DNA of 64,000 bases, from assembly GCF_039539965.1 (NCBI RefSeq), contig NZ_BAABED010000001.1:1240001-1304000 (forward strand), read 5' to 3'. Positions 46,964 through 54,464 of this stretch are shown in pieces (position 1 is the stretch's first letter; each line of letters starts with the position of its first letter). A model generated the notes under the pieces. The model was not told the origin of the DNA, made no database searches, and was given only the letters and a program-made list of their open reading frames with translations. The translations under genes were made by a program, and so were the position numbers. This DNA is from Arthrobacter methylotrophus (GTDB lineage: Bacteria; Actinomycetota; Actinomycetes; Actinomycetales; Micrococcaceae).

Positions 46964-46983
46964 TTGTTCAGTGGATTGAACAA
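46964..46983. promoter_or_regulatory. Candidate IclR operator TTGTTCA-N6-TGAACAA
   Basis: A perfect 7-bp inverted repeat, 98 bp before the iclR-type gene. The same TGAACA half-site recurs before the MHS transporter (47947-47972) and before the divergent dehydrogenase pair (50642-50665), so this is probably the regulator's own binding site. Confidence 0.5.
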
Positions 46984-47081
46984 ACGTGATTGCCGTGAAT
47001 CGGAGTTCCGCCGCCCCAGGGCGGCATTTCCGTCTGGCACACGCCCACTCTGCGCCAGGCGCTCGATTGCGAAGGAGAATC

Positions 47082-47879
47082 ATGGCCGATTCCCGCACCT
47101 CACGTTCCGCCGAAGGGTTGGGGAGCTCCTCGCCGGCGCCGGCCGTGACCCGCGCAGCAGCGGTCATGGATGCCTTGGCTGCGGCTCCTTCCGGGCGACT
47201 GACGCTTAGCGACCTTTCGAGGGAACTTGGGATTCCGAAGTCTTCCACGTCAAATCTGTTGCTGGCCCTGGAGGAAGCCCGGCTCATCACGCGCGAAGGT
47301 GCCGACTTTTCGCTCGGCAGGAAACTGGTTGAACTCGGGGCGGCCTACCTCAGCCGCCTCGATGAGGTGCAAGAGTTCTACAAGTTCTGCGAGCAGGCCC
47401 CAACGTTGTCTGGTGAAACCGTGCGAATCGCAATGATCGACGGCGATCACATCATCTACCTTGCACGCTATGAGGGGCACCCGGCCGTCCGGCTCACCTC
47501 GAACATCGGCGACAAAATGCCCCTTTCGCTGAGTGCGGTCGGCAAAGTGCTCCTGGCCCAACTTCACGACCATGACATCGAGGAGATGTTCCCGGACGAC
47601 GTGGAGCTCCCTGTCATGACCCCGAAGTCTCTCCGGAGTGCCGCTGAGCTCAAGGCCCAAGTGGCTGCGATCCGCAAGCAGGGCTATGCCCTGGAAGACG
47701 AGGAATCGACCCTCGGCGTGGTGTGTCTCGCCGTGCCCGTGCCTACCCACGGGGCACACGGCCCCAGCCTCGGTCTCTCGGTGACTGCATTGAAGGCCAC
47801 CTTTTCCGAAGAGCAAGCCGCCTTGATGGTCAAGGAGCTCAAGGAGCTTGCCCACTCGCTGGGCAACCCCATGGGCTAA
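47082..47879 (+). CDS. IclR-family transcriptional regulator
   Basis: A 265-residue regulator. The N-terminal winged helix reads AVMDALAAAPSGRLTLSDLSRELGIPKSSTSNLLLALE (about 27-65); the C-terminal effector-binding domain holds MPLSLSAVGKVLLAQL, IRKQGYALEDEEST and VVCLAVPV. GAAGGAG is well placed before the ATG at 47082. It faces the MHS transporter gene in the same direction and probably controls it and the sugar-acid dehydrogenases. The effector is unknown. Confidence 0.9.
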   Translation: MADSRTSRSAEGLGSSSPAPAVTRAAAVMDALAAAPSGRLTLSDLSRELGIPKSSTSNLLLALEEARLITREGADFSLGRKLVELGAAYLSRLDEVQEFYKFCEQAPTLSGETVRIAMIDGDHIIYLARYEGHPAVRLTSNIGDKMPLSLSAVGKVLLAQLHDHDIEEMFPDDVELPVMTPKSLRSAAELKAQVAAIRKQGYALEDEESTLGVVCLAVPVPTHGAHGPSLGLSVTALKATFSEEQAALMVKELKELAHSLGNPMG

Positions 47880-47946
47880 AAACTTTTGGTGCGCGGGGGT
47901 CACTCTTTGGTAACCCGCAGATAAATCTGATTACAGCACTTGCAAC

Positions 47947-47985
47947 CTGTTCATTCTGCTGTACTCTGTTCACTATAGTGATTCA
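47947..47985 (+). promoter_or_regulatory. TGTTCA half-sites and palindrome before the MHS transporter
   Basis: CTGTTCA appears at 47947-47953 and 47966-47972, 19 bp apart. The second overlaps a perfect 12-bp palindrome TCACTATAGTGA (47970-47981). These match the half-site of the iclR palindrome and suit a regulated promoter of the transporter. Confidence 0.45.
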
Positions 47986-48052
47986 CGCCATAGGCGGCTG
48001 ACGCTATCTCGCCAGGCCAACGGGGGTCTGGAGTGTTCTTGAGGGAGTGCTT

Positions 48053-49402
48053 GTGACAACTCGTACTAAGACAAAGCTTGCTGATATGGACGGCGCCGTA
48101 GTCGAGCCGGAACAGCTGCGAAGGGCAACTCTTGCCAGTTCCGTAGGATCCGCCCTGGAGTACTACGACTTCTACATCTATGGTCTGGCCTCGGCCCTGA
48201 TCTTCGGACCGCTGTTCTTCAAGCCCTTGGGCGAAAGCGGCGCGTTGATCGCCTCGTTCGCTACCTATGGAGTTGGATTCGCGGCCCGGCCCTTCGGCGG
48301 AATCGTCTTCGGATACATCGGCGACCGTTTCGGCCGCAAGATGGTCCTCCTGCTGACCATCGGCATGATGGGCTTCGCCAGCTTCGCGATCGGCCTGTTG
48401 CCGACCTTCGATCAGGCTGGCCTGCTTGGTGCCGTGCTGCTCGTGACGCTGCGCATCGTCCAGGGCCTCGGTGCCGGAGCCGAGCAGGCAGGGGCAACGA
48501 CCCTGATCTCCGAAGTTGCTCCGCCCAAGCGTCGCGGCTACTTCGCTTCGCTGCCTTTCGTCGGTATTCAGCTCGGAACCCTTCTTGGTGCAGGTACTTT
48601 CGCTCTGATCGGCATGGCCAACAAGAGCGTGCTCGAAGGCTGGCTGTGGCGCGTGCCGTTCCTTGCCAGCATCGTCCTGATCATCGTGGCAGTCTTCATC
48701 CGCCTCCGGTTGAAGGAAACTCCTGTGTTCCAGGAGCTGGAGAAGCACAAGAACGTGGTGAAGAACCCCGTTGGCGAGCTGCTGAGGCACTCAAAGAAGA
48801 ACGTGCTGATTGGCATTGGCCTCCGCATGGGCGAGAACGGCAACTCCTCGATCTATTCGACGCTGCTGATCTCCTTTATTTCCGTCAAGGAAGGTGTCTT
48901 CCCAGGCGACAAGTTCATCGGACCGGTGGGCCTCCTGATCGCAGCAGGTTTCGCGGCCGTCATGGTGGTTACCTTCGGCGCCTTGTCCGACCGGATTGGC
49001 CGAGTGAAGGTATACCGCTACGGGGCCCTGTTCCAGGCCATCTTCGCCATCCCGGCGTTCTACCTCGTCACTCTTGGCAATGTCACGCTCGTGTGGGCCG
49101 TCATGGTGGTCGGTATCGCCCTTGGCGTGCAGTCCATGCTCGGCCCGCAGTGCCCGCTGCTGCCGGAATTGTTCGGTTCGCAGTACCGCTTCACGGGTGT
49201 CGCTCTGAGCCGTGAAATATCGGCTGTCTTTGCCGGCGGGTTCGTTCCCCTGATCGGTGCCGCCTTCCTTGCCGCAACGGGAAACTCGTGGGTGGTCCTC
49301 GCGGTTTACTCGCTGGTCCTGGCGCTGATCTCATACATCACCACGTTCTTCACTCCGGAAACGGCCGGCCGCGACCTTCTGTCCCTGGAGGACGCCAAGT
49401 AA
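48053..49402 (+). CDS. MFS transporter, metabolite:H+ symporter (MHS) type
   Basis: A 449-residue, 12-helix symporter of the sugar-acid/organic-acid MHS group (ShiA/KgtP/ProP-like). The motif ALEYYDFYIYGLAS begins helix 1, GYIGDRFGRK is the loop 2-3 motif and RIVQGLGAGAEQAGA is helix 4. The GTG at 48053 is chosen with GAGGGAG five bases before it. It sits between an IclR regulator and 2-hydroxyacid dehydrogenase genes, so a hydroxy acid such as idonate or a related sugar acid is plausible. Confidence 0.88.
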   Translation: MTTRTKTKLADMDGAVVEPEQLRRATLASSVGSALEYYDFYIYGLASALIFGPLFFKPLGESGALIASFATYGVGFAARPFGGIVFGYIGDRFGRKMVLLLTIGMMGFASFAIGLLPTFDQAGLLGAVLLVTLRIVQGLGAGAEQAGATTLISEVAPPKRRGYFASLPFVGIQLGTLLGAGTFALIGMANKSVLEGWLWRVPFLASIVLIIVAVFIRLRLKETPVFQELEKHKNVVKNPVGELLRHSKKNVLIGIGLRMGENGNSSIYSTLLISFISVKEGVFPGDKFIGPVGLLIAAGFAAVMVVTFGALSDRIGRVKVYRYGALFQAIFAIPAFYLVTLGNVTLVWAVMVVGIALGVQSMLGPQCPLLPELFGSQYRFTGVALSREISAVFAGGFVPLIGAAFLAATGNSWVVLAVYSLVLALISYITTFFTPETAGRDLLSLEDAK

Positions 49403-49432
49403 GCACCGCCCGTGCCCGACGTACGCAAGCAG

Positions 49433-49527
49433 CGGCGGCCTCTTCCGATTCCGGAGGAGGCCGCCGATTTGTCGTCAACGGCGCCACCCAGCAAAGCGGC
49501 CCCTCCGGACTGAACCGGAGGAGCCGC
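49433..49527. terminator. Two hairpins between convergent genes
   Basis: CGGCGGCCTCTTCCG/CGGAGGAGGCCGCCG (49433-49466, one wobble, followed by ATTTG) and GCGGCCCCTCCGG/CCGGAGGAGCCGC (49496-49527, one mismatch). They lie between the transporter (+) and the dehydrogenase (-), each probably serving one direction. Confidence 0.75.
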
Positions 49528-49553
49528 GAAGGTGGGACTGAGTTGGGGGCGGT

Positions 49554-50621
49554 TTAGTAGAAGTGCACCGTGTCCACGAGGTGGGGGAGCTCTCCGCCGT
49601 CGAGGAACGTACGCAGGTTGCTGACGAAGCGCTCGGCGATGAGGCGGTTCTCGGCGGCGCTGAGTGCCGAGGTGTGGGGAGAGACCATGACTTTCGGGTG
49701 GTTCCACAGCGGGCTCTCCTGGGGGAGCGGCTCGACGGCGAAGACGTCCAGGCATGCGTAGGACACCTGGCCGTTGTCCAGCGCTTCGAGGAGTGCCTCC
49801 TCATCAATGACGGTTCCGCGTCCGACGTTGACAAGAACCGTGCCGGGCTTCATGGCCGAGAAGATCTCGTGGTTGAAGAGCTTCTCGGTGTATGGCGTTC
49901 CGGGCAAGGTGTTGACGACGGCATCGGCGGAAGCCAGGAGTCCAGCCAGGCCTTGGTTGTCCGCTACCTCGTTGATCCCTTCGATGGCTTCGATGTTCCG
50001 CTTGGTTCCGCTCACCTTCATGCCGAGTGCGCGGGCGATGCGGGCGGTTTCGAGGCCGATTTCGCCGAGTCCCGTGATGACCAGCTGGGAGCCGTTCACC
50101 AGCTTGGTGGGGGTGCGTAGCTCAGGCCAGACCTTGGCGGCTTGGTCTTGTGCGAGTTCCGCGCTGCGCTTGAATCCGTTGAGGATGCCCAGGGCCGCAA
50201 ACTCGGCGAGCGGAAGCGCGTGCACGCCTGCGGAGGTGGTGACCTTGAACTTCTGCAAGGTTTCGCTGTCGAGGCCGGACGCTTTCACTGCGCCACCGGC
50301 GCCTGCGGCCATGGCGTGGATCCACTGCAGGTGGGGGTTGCTCTTGGCGATGCGGGCCAGGCCGGCCGGATTCTCGTTGGGGAAGCCGTAGAGGACCTGC
50401 GCCTTGTTCAGCATCGACCAGTAGCGTTCCTCCTGCTCGGGGGTGCGCTTGAAGTCCGGGTCTCCGGAGTGGTCGGCCGGGAAGCGTTCCGGTGGAAGCA
50501 GTTCGGGTTCGTAGAGCACCGTGATGCTCGGATCTACTGCACGGATACGCTCCACATGCTCGGACTCGAGCGGGACTGCGATCGCGATGGTGAGTTCATC
50601 AGTCGTCATGGTGTTCATCAT
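49554..50621 (-). CDS. D-isomer-specific 2-hydroxyacid dehydrogenase
   Basis: A 355-residue NAD(P)-dependent dehydrogenase that interconverts 2-oxo and 2-hydroxy acids. The Rossmann motif is VITGLGEIGLETARIA; the catalytic arginine is in LVNVGRGTVIDEEALLEAL and the histidine in VMVSPHTSALS. The family includes glyoxylate/hydroxypyruvate and 2-ketogluconate reductases. Three ATGs lie close together (50621, 50618, 50609) with no ribosome site; a TATCCT hexamer just upstream suggests a leaderless mRNA. The gap to the divergent gene is only about 70 bp and holds TGAACA half-sites. Confidence 0.88.
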   Translation of the reverse strand: MMNTMTTDELTIAIAVPLESEHVERIRAVDPSITVLYEPELLPPERFPADHSGDPDFKRTPEQEERYWSMLNKAQVLYGFPNENPAGLARIAKSNPHLQWIHAMAAGAGGAVKASGLDSETLQKFKVTTSAGVHALPLAEFAALGILNGFKRSAELAQDQAAKVWPELRTPTKLVNGSQLVITGLGEIGLETARIARALGMKVSGTKRNIEAIEGINEVADNQGLAGLLASADAVVNTLPGTPYTEKLFNHEIFSAMKPGTVLVNVGRGTVIDEEALLEALDNGQVSYACLDVFAVEPLPQESPLWNHPKVMVSPHTSALSAAENRLIAERFVSNLRTFLDGGELPHLVDTVHFY

Positions 50622-50641
50622 ACTGAATTGCGGCTAGGATA

Positions 50642-50665
50642 TTGAACAGTTTTTGAAAGATGAAC
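50642..50665. promoter_or_regulatory. TTGAAC-type half-sites between divergent dehydrogenase genes
   Basis: TTGAACAG (50642-50649), TTGAAAG (50653-50659) and TGAAC (50661-50665) lie between the two divergent starts. The first is the same TGAACA half-site as in the iclR operator candidate. Confidence 0.35.
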
Positions 50666-50692
50666 CACAAAGAAGTGAGGTGCAAGCGAAAG

Positions 50693-51604
50693 ATGACCGC
50701 CAAGACCGTAGGGTTTGTGGGACTCGGGCTCATGGGCTTCCCCATGGCAGCAAATCTACTAGCCAACGGCTGGGAGGTAACTGCGTGGAACCGCTCGGCT
50801 GGCGCGCTCGCAGAGTTGGAGAAGCTCGACGGCAAGCGCTCGGAGTCGGTTGCCGGGCTCCGGGACCAAGCCGTCATCATCTTCATGCTGCCCGATCTCT
50901 CCTACATCCAGGATGCCGCCGCGCCGCTGCTCGATTCCTGGCGTTTGGAGGTGCCGCTTCCGGGAACCACCCTCGTAGTCATGAGCAGTGTGTCCCCGAC
51001 AGCCGTCCAGGACTTCGGGCGGACGGTCCACAGCGCAAGCGGCGGGAATGCCGTCGTCGTCGATGCACCGGTCAGCGGGGGCACCAAAGGTGCGCAGGAC
51101 GGGACCCTGGCCATCATGGTCGGAGCCGGGGAAGAGCACTTCCAGCGCTTGCTTCCAGTGCTTCGAGCCATGGGCACCACCGTCCGCCGCATGGGCGACT
51201 TGGGCGCCGGTTCGCTGGCAAAGGCCTGCAACCAGCTCATCGTCGGGACCACGACGGCGGCGCTTGCGGAAGCCGCCGAACTCGCCGAGCGCTCGGGCAT
51301 GGATGTATCTTCCCTGTTCGACGTCCTGGCCGGCGGCCTTGCCGGAAGCCGGGTCCTGGAGATCGTCGGCCCACGCCTGACGGCCAAGGATTACGCTCCC
51401 ACAGGTCCCGCGAAATTCATGCACAAGGACCTCACGTTCGTCCTCGAAAGCGCGGAGGCGGCCGGGACCGCGGTCCCGATGGCAACCGCCGGCGTCGAAC
51501 TTTACCGCGAACTGATCGATCAAGGCCTTGGTGACCAGGATCTCGCCGTCGTCCGCCAGGCCATCGCGAATCTCAGCCACTCCGCCCCAAGCCCCCTGAA
51601 CTAG
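50693..51604 (+). CDS. 3-hydroxyisobutyrate dehydrogenase-family oxidoreductase
   Basis: A 303-residue beta-hydroxyacid dehydrogenase, of the group including tartronate semialdehyde reductase. The Rossmann motif is VGFVGLGLMGFPMAANL; substrate motif DAPVSGGTKGAQDGTLAIMVG; catalytic lysine in GSLAKACNQLI. The ATG at 50693 is chosen; an in-frame ATG at 50660 lacks a ribosome site. It starts a run with the gluconate-5-dehydrogenase-like SDR (14 bp gap) and IdnD. Confidence 0.85.
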   Translation: MTAKTVGFVGLGLMGFPMAANLLANGWEVTAWNRSAGALAELEKLDGKRSESVAGLRDQAVIIFMLPDLSYIQDAAAPLLDSWRLEVPLPGTTLVVMSSVSPTAVQDFGRTVHSASGGNAVVVDAPVSGGTKGAQDGTLAIMVGAGEEHFQRLLPVLRAMGTTVRRMGDLGAGSLAKACNQLIVGTTTAALAEAAELAERSGMDVSSLFDVLAGGLAGSRVLEIVGPRLTAKDYAPTGPAKFMHKDLTFVLESAEAAGTAVPMATAGVELYRELIDQGLGDQDLAVVRQAIANLSHSAPSPLN

Positions 51605-51618
51605 TTAAGGAAACAACC

Positions 51619-52389
51619 ATGAGTGGACTCTTTGATCTCACAGGGCGCGTAGCGCTCGTCACCGGATCCAGCCGCGGCATCGGCAACGCGTTGGCCCGCG
51701 GATTGGCCGACGCCGGTGCCACAGTTGTCGTCAACGGCATCAACACCGAACGGCTCAAGGACGCTGCAGCCGCCATGGCGGCGGACTTCGGACCCGGTCG
51801 CATCCATAGCTGCGCGTTCGATGTCACCAGCGATTCCGCGGCGGCCCGGGGCGTGGCCTGGGTCGAGGAGAACGTTGGCCCGCTCGATATCCTGGTCAAC
51901 AATGCGGGCATCCAGCACCGCGTCCCCATGCTGGACCTTGATGTTAAGGATTGGGACCGGGTCATCACTACAGACCTGACGAGCGCCTTCCTCGTGGGAC
52001 GTGAAGCGGCCCGCCACATGATCCCGCGAGGCCGCGGCAAGATCATCAACATCTGCTCCGTACAGACGGACCTGGCGCGCCCCACGATCGCTCCCTATGT
52101 TGCCGCGAAGGGTGGCTTGCGCAACCTGACCCGCGCCATGACCGCCGAATGGGCGGCCTCCGGCCTCCAGATCAACGGTATCGCTCCGGGTTACATCCAC
52201 ACCGAAATGACCCAGAACCTCGTAGACGATCCCGACTTCAACTCCTGGATCCTCGGCCGGACGCCGGCCCACAGATGGGGGACCGTGGCCGATCTCGCCG
52301 GCCCGGCGGTGTGGCTCGCCTCCGAAGCTTCGAACTTCGTCAACGGCCAGACGATCTTCGTCGACGGCGGAATGACGGTGGTCGTCTAA
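51619..52389 (+). CDS. idnO: Gluconate 5-dehydrogenase-like SDR
   Basis: A 256-residue classical short-chain dehydrogenase. ALVTGSSRGIGNALARGL is the NADP-binding loop, NNAG is intact, and the catalytic serine and YVAAKGG (YxxxK) are present. Sequence IQHRVPMLDLDVKDWDRVI and IAPGYIHTEMTQNLVDDPDF are typical of IdnO, which reduces 5-keto-D-gluconate to D-gluconate. AAGGAAA precedes the ATG. The stop overlaps the IdnD start (TAATG), so the two are translationally coupled. Confidence 0.82.
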   Translation: MSGLFDLTGRVALVTGSSRGIGNALARGLADAGATVVVNGINTERLKDAAAAMAADFGPGRIHSCAFDVTSDSAAARGVAWVEENVGPLDILVNNAGIQHRVPMLDLDVKDWDRVITTDLTSAFLVGREAARHMIPRGRGKIINICSVQTDLARPTIAPYVAAKGGLRNLTRAMTAEWAASGLQINGIAPGYIHTEMTQNLVDDPDFNSWILGRTPAHRWGTVADLAGPAVWLASEASNFVNGQTIFVDGGMTVVV

Positions 52390-53462
52390 TGAGCGATATC
52401 CAGCACGCTGGCTTTCAGCTTCCCCAGTCCGCCCCCGCCGTCGTGGCCCACGCCGCGGGGGACCTCCGGATCGAGGACATCGCCCTCGTCGTTCCCATCC
52501 CGGAGCAAGCTGTCGTCGAGATTGCCTACGGTGGCATCTGCGGCTCGGATCTGCACTATTGGCTCCACGGCGCCGCGGGGGAATCAATCCTCAAGGCCCC
52601 GATGGTGCTTGGTCACGAAATCGTCGGCACGGTAGTCCAGCAGGCCGCCGATGGCAGCGGACCGACGGCCGGCACCGCCGTCGCAGTTCACCCGGCAAGC
52701 CCCGCCCCGGGCGCCGCCAGGTATCCGGAGGACCGGCCCAACCTTTCGCCGGGCTGCACCTACCTCGGAAGTGCCGCGCGGTACCCGCACACCGACGGCG
52801 CCTTCAGCCGCTACGCCACTCTGCCGTCCCGCATGCTCCGGGTCCTGCCTGCCACGCTGGACTTGCGCACCGCGGCACTTGTGGAGCCGGCAAGCGTGGC
52901 GTGGCACGCGGTCGCCCGCGCCGGAGACGTGGCCGGAAAAACTGCGCTGGTGATCGGAAGCGGTCCAATCGGCGCGTTGGCCGTGGCAGTCCTCAAGCGC
53001 GCCGGGGCACGCCGGATCGTCGCTGTTGACATGTATGACAAGCCTCTCGAGATCGCCCGCGCAGTGGGCGCGGACGAAGTTCTCAAGGGGGACGACGCGG
53101 ACGCTATCGCCGCGGTGGAAGCCGACGTCGTCATCGAGTCCTCCGGCAGCCACTTTGGACTGGCATCGGCCATCAAGGGCGCCGTGCGCGGTGGCAAGGT
53201 GGTGATGGTCGGGTTGTTGCCCTCCGGTCCGCAACCGGTCTTTATTTCGCTGGCCATCACGCGCGAGCTCGAACTGCTGGGCTCGTTCCGTTTCAACGAC
53301 GAAATCGATGAGGTCATTGCCGCACTCGCGGACGGCTCGCTCTACGTCGATCCTGTCGTGACACACGAGTTCACGCTGGACCGGGGCCTGGAAGCCTTTG
53401 AAGTAGCCAGGAACTCAGCCGAATCCGGGAAAGTGCTCCTGAACTTCCAGCCGCCCGCCTAG
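52389..53462 (+). CDS. idnD: L-idonate 5-dehydrogenase-like zinc alcohol dehydrogenase
   Basis: A 357-residue MDR dehydrogenase that would oxidise L-idonate to 5-ketogluconate. Catalytic zinc ligands are Cys in GGICGSDLHYW and His in VLGHEIVG; NAD site VIGSGPIGALAVAVL. The lobe after GHE that normally has four structural zinc cysteines reads HPASPAPGAARYPEDRPN then LSPGCTYLGSAARYPHTDGAFSRY, so only one remains. The YLGSAxxxPHxDGxF segment matches IdnD. Its ATG overlaps the idnO stop by one base. Confidence 0.85.
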   Translation: MSDIQHAGFQLPQSAPAVVAHAAGDLRIEDIALVVPIPEQAVVEIAYGGICGSDLHYWLHGAAGESILKAPMVLGHEIVGTVVQQAADGSGPTAGTAVAVHPASPAPGAARYPEDRPNLSPGCTYLGSAARYPHTDGAFSRYATLPSRMLRVLPATLDLRTAALVEPASVAWHAVARAGDVAGKTALVIGSGPIGALAVAVLKRAGARRIVAVDMYDKPLEIARAVGADEVLKGDDADAIAAVEADVVIESSGSHFGLASAIKGAVRGGKVVMVGLLPSGPQPVFISLAITRELELLGSFRFNDEIDEVIAALADGSLYVDPVVTHEFTLDRGLEAFEVARNSAESGKVLLNFQPPA

Positions 53463-53512
53463 CCGTTCAGTAGATCAAGCGGATCAGTCGGGCGGCGCCG
53501 GCGGGTCACCCG

Positions 53513-54241
53513 TCAGTGCCGCTCGACGGGAACAAATACCCTCGGCTGGCCTTCCCAGCTGGGCGCCAAGTCCGCGATGGTCTCCCGCATGATGTTGGAC
53601 GAGGCCTCGCGGGCTTTGGGGCCGTCTCTGTCGCTAATTCCCTGGGCCACATCCACGTGCCACTGCAAAGCGGCTTCCTTGGGGTGTTCGGGCATGAGGC
53701 CGTGGACCGTCCGGCCGGTGAGCGTCTCGGTGACCTGGCCGACCAGGTTCGCGAACATCTCATTGCCGGAGCCGGAAAGCACCAGCGCGTGGAAACGGAT
53801 GTCGAGATCCAGGAAAGTGGGCATGTCGCCCGCGCGGCCGGCCTCGCGCATGGCCAGTGAGATCTCCAACAGCTCCCTGCGCAGCGACTCAGGTGCGTTC
53901 TCCGCAGCCAGTTCCGCGGCTACGGGTTCGACGGCGGAGCGGAGTTCGGCGAGGGAACGCAACTGTGCGCCGCGGCCTTCCCCTGCCAGCCGCCAGCGGA
54001 TGACCAACGGATCGAAGGGGTTCCAGCGATGGGCCGGAAGGACGCGGATGCCAACGCGCTTGATGGTTTCCACCAGTCCCAATGACTGCAGTACTCTTAC
54101 AGCCTCACGTACCACCGACCGTGAGACTTTGAGCTCGTCCTCCAGGTGCTCGGCCAACATGACATGACCCGTAGGCAACTTGCCGCCGACGATCCGGGTA
54201 CCAAGATGCTCAACAGCGCGGTAGTGGAGACTGGTTGACAT
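53513..54241 (-). CDS. FadR-subfamily GntR transcriptional regulator
   Basis: A 242-residue regulator. The N-terminal winged helix reads GKLPTGHVMLAEHLEDELKVSRSVVREAVRVLQSLGLV; the C-terminal FCD domain has LDIRFHALVLSGSGNEMF, with conserved aspartate and histidine positions for metal. Such regulators often sense gluconate or related acids. It is divergent from gnd across 223 bp. The ATG at 54241 is chosen; one at 54253 is in frame, and neither has a clear ribosome site. Confidence 0.88.
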   Translation of the reverse strand: MSTSLHYRAVEHLGTRIVGGKLPTGHVMLAEHLEDELKVSRSVVREAVRVLQSLGLVETIKRVGIRVLPAHRWNPFDPLVIRWRLAGEGRGAQLRSLAELRSAVEPVAAELAAENAPESLRRELLEISLAMREAGRAGDMPTFLDLDIRFHALVLSGSGNEMFANLVGQVTETLTGRTVHGLMPEHPKEAALQWHVDVAQGISDRDGPKAREASSNIMRETIADLAPSWEGQPRVFVPVERH

Positions 54242-54406
54242 AGTGGTAAGCATAGTGGCGTTGGCAGCACCGGCATCGGTAGCCCGGCTGCCTGGCAACT
54301 CCCGCGGCGCGAGCTCGCCACATAGACTCTTTTGTGACGCGGAAACGCGGGCGTAACTTTCCCGGACGTGGTCCGAATACGTATGGTTTATCGCAGCTAC
54401 TGCTTT

Positions 54407-54420
54407 AGAAAGCGTTTCCT
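54407..54420. promoter_or_regulatory. LacI-like half-symmetric site before gnd
   Basis: AGAAAGCGTTTCCT has the central CG and partial symmetry of LacI-family operators, 45 bp before gnd. ATACGTAT (near 54377) is another palindrome in the gap, possibly for the adjacent GntR protein. Both are weak calls. Confidence 0.25.
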
Positions 54421-54464
54421 CGCTCTCCGCAGGACTCAATGCACAAGAATGAATTGGAGTTTTG

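Noticed and set aside
52149..52388. An earlier start for the IdnD-like gene inside idnO
   Set aside because: The upstream frame is arginine-rich and antisense in composition to the SDR frame. The TAATG overlap gives a better start.
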